A stretch of DNA of 5,863 nt from F23-D06 sp963603365 (GTDB lineage: Bacteria; Bacteroidota; Bacteroidia; Bacteroidales; WCHB1-69), in the NCBI GenBank assembly GCA_963603365.1, contig CAVCMI010000035.1, forward strand, positions 1 to 5,863, written 5' to 3'. The notes beneath the pieces were generated by a model. The model searched no databases and was not told where the DNA came from. It saw only the letters and a list, made by a program, of their open reading frames with translations. The position numbers and the translations under genes were made by a program. Below are positions 1 through 5,687 of the stretch, piece by piece; positions within the stretch are counted from its first letter, which is position 1; every line of letters begins with the position of its first letter.

Positions 1-7
1 CAACGAG

Positions 8-43
8 CGGCTGATTCTACCAAAAGAACCAGCCGTTTTTTTT
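8..43 (+). terminator. Rho-independent terminator, plus strand
   Basis: CGGCTG (8-13) pairs with CAGCCG (30-35). After one A/C mismatch, TTCT (15-18) pairs with AGAA (25-28), closing a six-base loop. Eight T residues follow directly (36-43). The T-run lies only on the plus-strand side, so this ends a plus-strand transcript whose gene lies left of the window. It is followed 26 bp later by the candidate element end at 70-83, so the terminated gene could be a transposase; that part is inference. Confidence 0.7.
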
Positions 44-69
44 GCCCCAATAGAGATCTCGGAAAAATA

Positions 70-83
70 TTTTTAGCGGACAG
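70..83. repeat. 14-bp inverted repeat, left copy; candidate insertion-element end
   Basis: TTTTTAGCGGACAG reads here on the plus strand and recurs as its exact reverse complement at 2150-2163. Similarity continues weakly outward (TAATAATAC here; CAATATTATA when the other copy is read on the minus strand). Homology of the minus-strand methylase gene to its family stops within about 10 bp of position 83, and a plus-strand terminator lies just inside. Together these suggest the right end of an insertion sequence that entered from the left. The transposase and the other end lie outside the window, so no target duplication can be tested. Confidence 0.45.
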
Positions 84-1845
84 TAATAATACTTTATCAA
101 AACTTTGTAGCAAGTTCCAACGCATACCGCGGAATGTGGGATTATCCAAGAAGCCATTGTTGCAGATGTATGCCAATATACCTTCGTGGTTTCTATCCAC
201 GTAGTATTGCCCCAAGCGGATAAACTTGCAGTAGTCGTCATTCAACCAAATCTTCCGTTCCTGCAAAGGCTTTACCCCGCCGGGTTCTTTCTTGTAATCC
301 TCCATCAAGTCCATTATCCATTTGCCTTTGTTCTTGCTTTCGCCGCTATACGGCGGGTTGCCGAGCATGACCACCATGTTGGGTGCTTCTTTTTTGATGG
401 AGCTGGCGGCGTTGGCTTCTTGGCTGAGGGCATTGCCGAAGAGGGTGCCGGCGTTGGGGTTGAACTCCTCGAGCGAGTTGGTAAGGAACACTTGCAGCCG
501 CTCCTGTGCCGCTACGCCCATCTCCATGTCGAGTTTAAGGTGGGCAATGGTGTGGGTGCCATCATCAGTTCGAAGCCATAGAGGCGAAGCAGCAGGTGTT
601 CGGACACATAGAATTGCCAGCCGCCCATCTGTGCGGCGAGGTTGCGCTTGATTTGCCGCACCACCTCGGCAAGGAAAGTGCCCGTGCCGACTGCGGGGTC
701 GAGCACCTGCACACGGTGTTTCAGCACCTTGTCTGTGCGGTGGCGGCTGTCTTGCACACGCTCTTGCTCTACCGTCACCTTGCTTGTGTCGGCCAAGCCC
801 ATGGGCAGCGCAAACTCGGTACGCAGTATCTCGTCCACTGCCCGCACGATGTAGTTCACAACGGGTTGCGGGGTATAATAGACGCCGCAGGCCTTTTTGG
901 CAGCAGGGTCGTACTGGAAAAGGAAATCCTCGTAGAAGTGCATCAGCGGGTCGGTCATCTGCGTGTTTTGGCCGAAGCCCTGCATAATATTGTCGATGTC
1001 GGTGGCGGCAAAGACAGCCACAAGGTCGTCCACTATCCATGCTATGCGCTCGTCGAGGTCGTAGCCCGCTATCACGTGGAAGACCTTGCGCAGGAAAGGG
1101 TTGGTTTTCGGGATAAGTTTGCCGGCCTCCTTGCGGGTGAAGGTATCGGGCGTATTGTCGTGCAGGCGGGCGGCAAACATGCCGTATGCAATGGTCTGCG
1201 CGTAGATGTCGGCAAAGGTCTTGGACGTGATGTCGTGGAGCAGCACATCCCGGAACGACTACATATAGCCAAGCAGTTCGGACTCGTTGGGAGTTCTGTT
1301 CTGCCGGATATCATTGCAGATAGCCGCCTCGATAATATCGCGCAAGAGGCGTGCCTTAGCCGCCATCAGTTGTGCCAGACGGCTTGCTGACGTGATGTGC
1401 TGCGGTGTCTGCTGGCGTATGATTTCCATCATTTTCAGCAGACCCGCCTCATCGCAGAGGCAGATGCGCTTGCCCTGTATCTCTGCCAGATGGACGGACG
1501 TGACATATTTGCCTTGTTGGTAGAGTTTGAAGTCCAGGTAGTCGGTGAAGATGATGGTGTCGAGCGAGGACTTGTAGCGGTCGAACTGCTCTTTGTTCTT
1601 GCGCCGCCCGTCGAGGTCGCCGTCCTCGAGGTTTTTGGCTTCTACAAACGCCAGGGGCAGGTTGTTGCGCAGCAGCGTGAGGTCGGGTGCGCCGCAGTCG
1701 ATGCGGCTCTGCTCGTTGACGACGGTACATTGGCACAGCTGCTCGAGCAGTTTCTTCAGCGCTGGGCGGAACGAGTGTTCGGTAGCCAGCCCCGTGAGGT
1801 ACTGCCCGTTTATTGTTTTATGTAATTAGATATAGTTTGATTCAT
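84..1845 (-). pseudogene. Broken single-chain restriction-modification enzyme (type IIG-like adenine-N6 methylase with N-terminal nuclease)
   Basis: Restored across its lesions, this encodes about 590 residues of an enzyme that would both cut and methylate DNA. The frame starts MNQTISNYIKQ (ATG at 1843-1845). It continues through TGLATEHSFRPAL into a PD-(D/E)XK nuclease, with GAPDLTLL, thirteen residues between D and E, then FVEAKN; the catalytic D, E and K are all present. The methylase follows: motif X GVYYTPQPVVNYIV, motif I VLDPAVGTGTFLAEV (S-adenosylmethionine site), YGFELMMAP, and motif IV LGNPPY (348-359), the adenine-methylase signature. No helicase motifs lie between the domains, which fits type IIG-like rather than helicase-containing type ISP enzymes. 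Lesions: one base missing near 1812-1816 (AAACAATAAAC for expected AAACAAATAAAC), TAG at 1259-1261, and one base missing near 553 (GCACCCACACC for GCACCCTACACC). After WNLLQSFDK (about 93) the family-like sequence ends abruptly. The missing part would hold the rest of the catalytic domain and the target-recognition domain. Identification is strong; the exact subtype is inferred. Confidence 0.88.
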
Positions 1846-1893
1846 AGTCAATCAATAGGGGACTTTTGTTTTTATAACCTTTTCACACCTGCC

Positions 1894-2087
1894 CAAAACC
1901 CAAAGGAACCGGTGCGGCAAATATAATGTTTTTCTGTTAATTTTTACTTCTTTCAGAAAATTTTAGGTGGTGGCAAAATGTTGTGTATTAGTACGTTATA
2001 TTGTAAATTCATTTCCATCAGCATCACCTGTCCATAGCGGCAAGGCGAGAATTTAGCGTTATGATCGTAGAGTTTAGAGCACAGATG
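1894..2087. repeat. Diverged direct repeat, copy 1 (promoter region of the R-M gene)
   Basis: It aligns colinearly with 3247-3420. Positions 1894-1945 match 3247-3298 at 46 of 52 bases. Positions 1983-2013 match 3337-3367 at 27 of 31. A third block around CACCTGTCCATAGCGGCAAGGCGA matches at 20 of 24. The end, TTAGAGCACAGATG, is identical in both copies. The copies lie 1353 bp apart, each directly upstream of a minus-strand gene. Copy 1 has about 20 extra bases near 2052-2073. Confidence 0.85.
1918..1925 (-). promoter_or_regulatory. Putative Bacteroidales -7 box upstream of the R-M gene
   Basis: Read on the minus strand this is TATATTTG, matching the Bacteroides -7 consensus TAnnTTTG. It sits 73 bp upstream of the ATG at 1845, so transcription would start near 1911. 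I see no good TTG -33 element at the usual distance, but the bases just upstream (AATTAACAGAAAAACAT) are nearly identical in the second repeat copy. That conservation supports a functional role. Confidence 0.5.
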
Positions 2088-2129
2088 CCGCAAAAAGTTC
2101 CATCACAATTCCTAATTCCTCATTCCTAA
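2061..2129 (+). pseudogene. Vestigial 5' end of a plus-strand gene (22 codons)
   Basis: An ATG at 2061 opens a frame beginning MIVEFRAQM that runs into the simple-sequence repeat at 2108 and stops at 2127. In the second repeat copy the same frame reads LLRAQM and continues for about 60 more codons (3418-3597). The shared frame suggests a divergently transcribed gene once stood here and is now lost. No function is recognised, and the frame could also be chance. Confidence 0.25.
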
Positions 2130-2140
2130 TTCCTCATTCT
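2108..2140. repeat. Short tandem repeat, ATTCCTA/ATTCCTC units
   Basis: Four alternating 7-bp units (ATTCCTA, ATTCCTC, ATTCCTA, ATTCCTC) are followed by a partial fifth, ATTCT. It equals about two and a half copies of a 14-bp unit. It lies between the end of repeat copy 1 and the inverted repeat at 2150, marking a rearranged junction. There are no spacers, so it is not a CRISPR array. Confidence 0.8.
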
Positions 2141-2149
2141 ATAATATTG

Positions 2150-2163
2150 CTGTCCGCTAAAAA
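2150..2163. repeat. 14-bp inverted repeat, right copy
   Basis: CTGTCCGCTAAAAA is the exact reverse complement of 70-83. If the left copy is the right end of an insertion element, this would be the matching left end of a similar element extending rightward. No transposase coding is visible to its right, so it would be a solo end or remnant. Alternatively, 70-83 and 2150-2163 could bound one 2.1-kb unit containing the R-M gene. Confidence 0.4.
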
Positions 2164-2178
2164 AAGCTGCGCTGTTCT

Positions 2179-2298
2179 TTAGCCGTCTTGTCCATAGGCT
2201 TCCCTGTTTGATTGTCGGTATTCGACGAATGCGCTCTTTTTCAAGAAATCGCCCATAAAAAGTATACGCTCTCTACCTTTCAAGGCGTTTTCTCGCAT
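2179..2298 (-). other. Short ORF of unknown status between element end and Fic remnant
   Basis: An ATG at 2298 opens 39 codons, beginning MRENALKGRERILFMGD and ending REAYGQDG, with TAA at 2179-2181. It starts 7 bp after the stop of the Fic-like fragment. I do not recognise a family. A second minus-strand frame here is also largely open toward the inverted repeat, so this may be a leftover of a mobile element rather than a gene. Apart from this ORF and the repeats I see nothing in 1846-2304. Confidence 0.2.
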
Positions 2299-2304
2299 TT
2301 TTTG

Positions 2305-2603
2305 TCATGCAGGTGGAGTAATGACAAGTCGCCAAATACCGTCTTTCCCCGAGCGTTGAACATACCCTTTTGTCACCAGTTGCTTAATCTGCTTGTCTCC
2401 GTTTGCCCATACGTCAGCATATTGTCCTCTATATGTTTGCTGTTATAGTTGAAGTCGACGGTAAACCTTCGCTTTAGCATCTCTCTGTCTGGTTCAGACA
2501 ATGGCTGCAGTGCCAGCCACGACTCATTATGTTTTTGAACTTCATCCATTTTGTCATTTGTTTGAGCAGTAAGTTGCCGTCTTTTTTGGTGGTCTATGAT
2601 CAC
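2305..2603 (-). pseudogene. Internally deleted Fic-family gene
   Basis: Fic enzymes transfer AMP or related groups to protein targets and often act in toxin modules. The upstream frame (GTG at 2603) runs through WLALQPLSEPDREMLKRRF into FNYNSKHIEDNMLTYGQTE. This matches the Fic N-terminal region, whose family form is roughly YNSNxIEGNTLTxxET with the inhibitory-helix neighbourhood; here G is D and T is M. That frame then stops at 2373. In the next frame, DKQIKQLVTKGYVQRSGKDG with IWRLVI after it resembles a C-terminal winged-helix tail (KxLvxkGyIeRxGxxxGxW) and ends at 2305. The whole catalytic core, including HPFxxGNG, is missing, so a deletion fused the two ends out of frame near 2405-2435. 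Intact relatives are over 300 residues. The Fic assignment of the N-terminal part is fairly firm; that the tail belongs to the same protein is inferred. Confidence 0.68.
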
Positions 2604-2633
2604 CTTCTTTTAATCATCAGCTTCAAAGCTTCA

Positions 2634-3194
2634 CTATACAGCCAAAGCCAGTAACGGCAATGCTGCGATGATAGCGCTGATGTTTGGCATCGTCTTGGTT
2701 GGCTGATTAGCAAAATAGGCATTGATGAGCACCACGCGAAGCATTGCCCTCGCATCGGCGTTCTGCAACAGTTGAAAGAGCATCCCGTCTATCTCGGCAT
2801 AGGCAAAGGCACGGCGCATAGCCTCAACGGAGTAACTGCCCTTCGGCAATTCCTTACTCCACTTCTTTGCGTTCACCCAAAGTGTCGGTTCAGCAGCCTT
2901 GTCTCGCACAACCTCATCATTTCCCACCAATCGCCAAAAGCTTTCGTATTGCATATGGAAATACGGCATACAGATGTTGGGGGTGAATATGGAGGACATC
3001 CCTATGTATCGGCGCCAAATCTCATTGAACTTTTCATTCAACTCGTCTGTCAACCTAACATCTGGAGCAGTAAGGAATCCTTCCTCTACAAGGTCAACAA
3101 TTGCGAGAAGCAACACGGCCTTATGGGGAGCCTTGTGTCCCTTCACCTTTGCTGTATGCAAAGACGAAAATGCGTCTATGTAGTGCTGTAGCAT
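2634..3194 (-). CDS. Stand-alone SBD-like DNA-reading domain, related to N-termini of HNH restriction endonucleases
   Basis: The protein has 186 residues from ATG 3194. A frame-extending TTG at 3227 would add MVKKKKTPKEN and is a weaker start; a lost ATG there is possible. Visible motifs are KAPHKAVLLLAIVDLVEEG near the start, LTDELNEKFNEIW, MPYFHMQYESFWRL, and LLQNADARAMLRVVLINAYF. This order (PHKxxLLLalxdL, PFxHLxxxxFWxL, then xxRxxLRxxLixxYF) is that of the N-terminal domain of ScoMcrA-like HNH endonucleases, which reads modified DNA, including phosphorothioate in characterised members. In those proteins an HNH nuclease follows. Here only about 26 residues remain, ending in the hydrophobic tail NISAIIAALPLLALAV, so no nuclease is encoded. 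The frame has no lesion, unlike both neighbours. The putative promoter at 3271-3278 lies just upstream. It could bind DNA as a regulator or partner subunit, or be an old truncation. Fold assignment moderate; ligand unknown. Confidence 0.72.
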   Translation of the reverse strand: MLQHYIDAFSSLHTAKVKGHKAPHKAVLLLAIVDLVEEGFLTAPDVRLTDELNEKFNEIWRRYIGMSSIFTPNICMPYFHMQYESFWRLVGNDEVVRDKAAEPTLWVNAKKWSKELPKGSYSVEAMRRAFAYAEIDGMLFQLLQNADARAMLRVVLINAYFANQPTKTMPNISAIIAALPLLALAV

Positions 3195-3232
3195 ATTTTC
3201 TTTCGGGGTCTTCTTTTTTTTGACCAATTCGT

Positions 3233-3242
3233 GTCGGCCGAC
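3233..3242. promoter_or_regulatory. Perfect 10-bp palindrome in the leader of the SBD-like gene
   Basis: GTCGGCCGAC reads the same on both strands. It lies between the putative promoter (3271-3278) and either possible start codon, within the predicted transcript leader. The equivalent part of repeat copy 1 is not palindromic. It could be an operator or a chance site; nothing more can be said from sequence. Confidence 0.25.
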
Positions 3243-3246
3243 GGGA

Positions 3247-3420
3247 CAAAACCCAAAGGAATTGGCACGGCAAATATAATGCTTTTCTGTTAATTATTCC
3301 TTCTTCCAAGAATTTTTCGGGAGAAGACAAATTATTGTGTATTAGTGTATTATATTGTCAATTCATTCCCGGCCGCATCGCCTGTTCATAGTGGCATGGC
3401 GATTACTTAGAGCACAGATG
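3247..3420. repeat. Diverged direct repeat, copy 2 (promoter region of the SBD-like gene)
   Basis: It is colinear with 1894-2087 and carries the same promoter block, the same TGTATTAG element and the same end, TTAGAGCACAGATG. Here TGTATTAG (3338-3345) is followed directly by TGTATTAT (3346-3353), a tandem 8-bp pair that copy 1 keeps only in degraded form. Such a pair about 65 bp upstream of the -7 box could be a regulator site. Direct repeats on either side of the Fic remnant and the SBD-like gene mean this 1.35-kb segment could be lost or duplicated by recombination. Confidence 0.85.
3271..3278 (-). promoter_or_regulatory. Putative Bacteroidales -7 box upstream of the SBD-like gene
   Basis: This is TATATTTG on the minus strand, the same as at 1918-1925, inside the best conserved block of the direct repeat. 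The predicted start near 3264 would leave a leader of about 37 bases to TTG 3227 or about 70 bases to ATG 3194. The latter matches the 66-base spacing in the R-M gene and mildly favours the ATG. Confidence 0.5.
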
Positions 3421-3597
3421 CGCAGTCTGAACAAGGAGAAACGTTTCTTCAACATAGACTACAAACAAGCCGAGCAGTTCATGCTTGACTGGAATATGGA
3501 TGACTGGATCATTATTTAAGGCGATTATGAAGACGACCTTATTTGCGTTTATCATGAGTATTGCAGCCATCCGTTGATCCGTTTGCTGAAACGATAA
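3418..3597 (+). pseudogene. Plus-strand gene remnant with in-frame stop
   Basis: From ATG 3418 the frame reads MRSLNKEKRFFNIDYKQAEQ and on to MDDWIII, then TAA (3517-3519). It resumes in the same frame as GDYEDDLICVYHEYCSHPLI and ends at TAA 3595. Both halves look like protein by composition, so an interrupted gene is likely. The frame is also open upstream through the repeat to a TAG near 3343, with LLRAQM before the ATG matching the vestigial ORF at 2061. I do not recognise the family. The true start was probably lost with the bases missing from this repeat copy. Confidence 0.4.
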
Positions 3598-3599
3598 AT

Positions 3600-3734
3600 A
3601 TGATAAAAAAGTACAAAGATGCTTTTTGCAATAAAAATGCTATGTCAATCAACAAACTCTGTAAGCAGTTTGTGTATCAAAAGAAATGCTCAATGGCTCA
3701 TATACTTTCAACGGTGAAGGACCTGCCTCAATGA
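3600..3734 (+). CDS. Doubtful 44-residue basic ORF
   Basis: The ORF starts at ATG 3600, two bases after the stop of the preceding remnant, as in a tightly packed operon. It ends at TGA 3732, two bases before the convergent AraC gene stop. The product begins MIKKYKDAFCNKNAMSINKL and is Lys- and Cys-rich, with no motif I know. It may be the start of a longer gene that was truncated, or noise. Confidence 0.25.
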   Translation: MIKKYKDAFCNKNAMSINKLCKQFVYQKKCSMAHILSTVKDLPQ

Positions 3735-3736
3735 TC

Positions 3737-4543
3737 TCATTTTCTGTATTCCGTCGGGTTCACACCAAGATTGTGCAATACATAACGGCTGAAGTATGCT
3801 GGCGACGAGAAGTTGAACATATCTGAAATCTGAACGAACGACAACGTCTTGTCGCGCAGCAGCCGGGAGATGTCGAGCGCGGTATAGCGGTTTATCCAGA
3901 AGTTGGCGGCATAACCGCTCACTGCCTTTGATACCTCAGAGAGATATTTTGAGGTAACGCAGAGCTTGTCGGCATACCACGTCACCTCACGGTGACTGCG
4001 ATATTCGCCGCTTTCGAGCAACGAGAGGAAACGGTTCATCAGCGTGGCGTATTGGGTGGATACGTCCGTTTCCTCGTACAGCGTGGCATGAAAGTCGAAG
4101 AAATCGATAATTAGTGCCTGCACCTTATTCAGTATCATGTCGTTGTAGAACTTGTGGCCGGTCTGCAGCATGCGGATTTGCAGATTGTCGAAGTTGCGCT
4201 TGCATTGCTCAAACTGTGTGGGTGTGAGGTGCATGATGGGGTTGAGGAACAGGGCAAGTTGCCCTTTCATGCCATAGTTGCTTTTTGGAGTGGCCAGTTC
4301 TATCAGTTTGGACGACACATACACCATCGTGACACGGAAATCCTTATCGGGCATAATCTTCTCCACCAGTTTTCCCTTGCGCACAATCATCAGGTCGCCT
4401 TGCTTCATTTCCATTTCCGTACCGGCCCACACAATGCGGCAGGAACCGCCAAGGCAAAGGGCGTGTCCCAGATACTCCTTATATGGTGTTGTGCCAATGT
4501 CGTCAAGACGGTCTGTGATGATGATTTCTTTCAGCTGTTCCAT
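3737..4543 (-). CDS. AraC-family transcriptional regulator
   Basis: This 268-residue cytoplasmic DNA-binding regulator has the usual family length. Residues about 20-60 (GSCRIVWAG and GDLMIVRKG) look like the cupin-type N-terminal sensing domain. The middle (about 105-175) is helical and probably dimerises or links. Residues about 187-265 hold the double helix-turn-helix: VTWYADKLCVTSKYLSEVSK for the first, and FVQISDMFNFSSPAYFSRYV for the second, with the signature end GVNPTEYRK. It starts at ATG 4543, 56 bp after the esterase gene on the same strand. No clear promoter or hairpin lies between, so it is likely cotranscribed and may control the hydrolase genes; the ligand is unknown. No lesions are seen. 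The plus-strand ORFs opposite it are shadows. Confidence 0.93.
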   Translation of the reverse strand: MEQLKEIIITDRLDDIGTTPYKEYLGHALCLGGSCRIVWAGTEMEMKQGDLMIVRKGKLVEKIMPDKDFRVTMVYVSSKLIELATPKSNYGMKGQLALFLNPIMHLTPTQFEQCKRNFDNLQIRMLQTGHKFYNDMILNKVQALIIDFFDFHATLYEETDVSTQYATLMNRFLSLLESGEYRSHREVTWYADKLCVTSKYLSEVSKAVSGYAANFWINRYTALDISRLLRDKTLSFVQISDMFNFSSPAYFSRYVLHNLGVNPTEYRK

Positions 4544-4599
4544 GTCAAATCTCTGTTTTTAGCGATACTCTAATTATATAGACGCTGCAAGGCAAAAAG

Positions 4600-5652
4600 T
4601 TACAAACCGTTTTCCACGAGCCACTCGTTGAGCAGTCCGGCAAGTTGCTTGTTGTTCAAGTCCTGCATCAGGAAATGTGTGTTGCCGTGAATGCCAATCT
4701 TTGGGAGTTCCACTAGGGTAGCCTTGCCTCCGTGTCTGTTTATAGTGTCGACAAACTTGCGTGCCATCTGCAGGCGCACGCGCCAGTTCTCGTCGCCGAG
4801 GTTCTTGCTCGGCTTCTCCGGTATATAGTCGCCGAAATAGAGGACGATGGGTATTTCCGTCAGTCGCTTGAAATCGCTTGCCGATACTGGCATTCCGGCA
4901 CATCCTCCCGTCAGACCGTCAATCTTCTCGGGCACTTCGCCTTCGGGGAAGACAAATCCGCCTGGCTCGTATGCCGCCACGGCCTTTACATACTTGTTTT
5001 GCATGGCAGCTATCCAACCAGGGAATCCTCCTGCAGAATGGGTGACGAGCACACACTCGTCCACTTTGTCGGCAAGGGCATTGATGGCTGACACATCCTG
5101 TCGGTGGTCGCTGAGGTCGGGCGTCATCTCGCGGAAGAACTGCGACACGCTTGCCGAGTCTTTCGGAAACTGCACACCCTCGTTCCATTTAGGATAGATG
5201 CCCATGCGCCAGATGTCGAACCAGAACATTTCGTCGGCCAACGGCTTCACTTCTGTTGTCGCTGACGTGCGTCCTGATCTGCCACGTCCCGGTAAGTCAA
5301 TCACATAGCTGCTCCATCCGAGGCGCAGCATCAAGGTGGAGAAGCCATCCCTGCCGTCGGGAGTCATCTCCCAGCACACACCCGAACCACCATAGCCATG
5401 CACATACACAAGGGGTGTGCGGTGGGCATTGGCAGGTATCTGATAGTCCACAAAAGCATGGTCCACTCTGCTGCTCTGTCCTGTCTCCACCTGCGTGGCC
5501 CATCCCATAAACTTACTGTTATCGTATGTACCCTCATGCTGAATGACGGAACCGCCGACAGAGAAATGTCCTTGCTTCTCTATAATTAGATTCTGTGCAA
5601 AGCCGAGATTTGCACCAATGAGCAATGCTGACATGATAAAGAGTCGTTTCAT
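4600..5652 (-). CDS. Secreted alpha/beta hydrolase, esterase 713-like
   Basis: The 350-residue protein begins MKRLFIMSALLIGANLGFAQ, a clear signal peptide, so it acts in the periplasm or beyond. The alpha/beta hydrolase core shows oxyanion loop VHGYGGSGVCWEMTPDGRDG (84-103), VIDLPGRGRSGR (117-128), nucleophile elbow VTHSAGG with Ser206, AYEPGG with Glu229, FGDYIPE (273-279), and IHGNTHFLMQDLNN (321-334) carrying His326. From memory, this order and wording closely match Alcaligenes esterase 713 (WETTPDGRMGW, IDQSGRGRS, SHSQSG, EPG, GVHGNSHMMMQD), an enzyme described with an unusual Ser-Glu-His triad. Glu229 is thus the likely acid here. The natural substrate is unknown. The ATG at 5652 is chosen for the signal peptide. 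It follows another hydrolase by 35 bp and precedes the AraC gene by 56 bp. Function as an esterase or lactonase is inferred from the family. Confidence 0.9.
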   Translation of the reverse strand: MKRLFIMSALLIGANLGFAQNLIIEKQGHFSVGGSVIQHEGTYDNSKFMGWATQVETGQSSRVDHAFVDYQIPANAHRTPLVYVHGYGGSGVCWEMTPDGRDGFSTLMLRLGWSSYVIDLPGRGRSGRTSATTEVKPLADEMFWFDIWRMGIYPKWNEGVQFPKDSASVSQFFREMTPDLSDHRQDVSAINALADKVDECVLVTHSAGGFPGWIAAMQNKYVKAVAAYEPGGFVFPEGEVPEKIDGLTGGCAGMPVSASDFKRLTEIPIVLYFGDYIPEKPSKNLGDENWRVRLQMARKFVDTINRHGGKATLVELPKIGIHGNTHFLMQDLNNKQLAGLLNEWLVENGL

Positions 5653-5687
5653 TTTTCTGGTCTATTCATTAAAGGAACTTACCTTGT

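Noticed and set aside
186..1390. Long plus-strand ORFs (131 and 264 codons) across this region
   Set aside because: They lie exactly opposite the R-M gene, show no family motifs, and arise from its GC-rich codon pattern. The minus frame carries all the conserved motifs.
1449..1736. Minus-strand 95-codon ORF rich in Arg, Pro and His
   Set aside because: It is a shifted frame over the nuclease domain. The true frame reads GAPDLTLL and FVEAKN but has no standard start, because its own start is cut off by the frameshift.
2108..2140. Possible CRISPR-like array
   Set aside because: The 7-bp units are contiguous with no spacers; it is simple sequence.
2212..2448. Plus-strand 78-codon ORF
   Set aside because: It lies opposite the Fic remnant, is rich in Ser, Cys and Phe, and has no recognisable motif.
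2772..3191. Plus-strand ORFs of 139 and 94 codons
   Set aside because: They are shadows of the SBD-like gene, whose minus frame has clear family motifs.
4154..4573. Plus-strand ORFs opposite the regulator
   Set aside because: They are antisense shadows. The AraC frame is complete with both helix-turn-helix motifs.
4544..4599. Separate promoter for the AraC gene
   Set aside because: The AT-rich stretch TATATAATTAG lacks the TAnnTTTG pattern with a suitable upstream TTG, so it was not annotated.
5256..5589. Plus- and minus-strand short ORFs over the esterase N-terminal half
   Set aside because: They are out-of-frame shadows of the esterase gene with no motifs.
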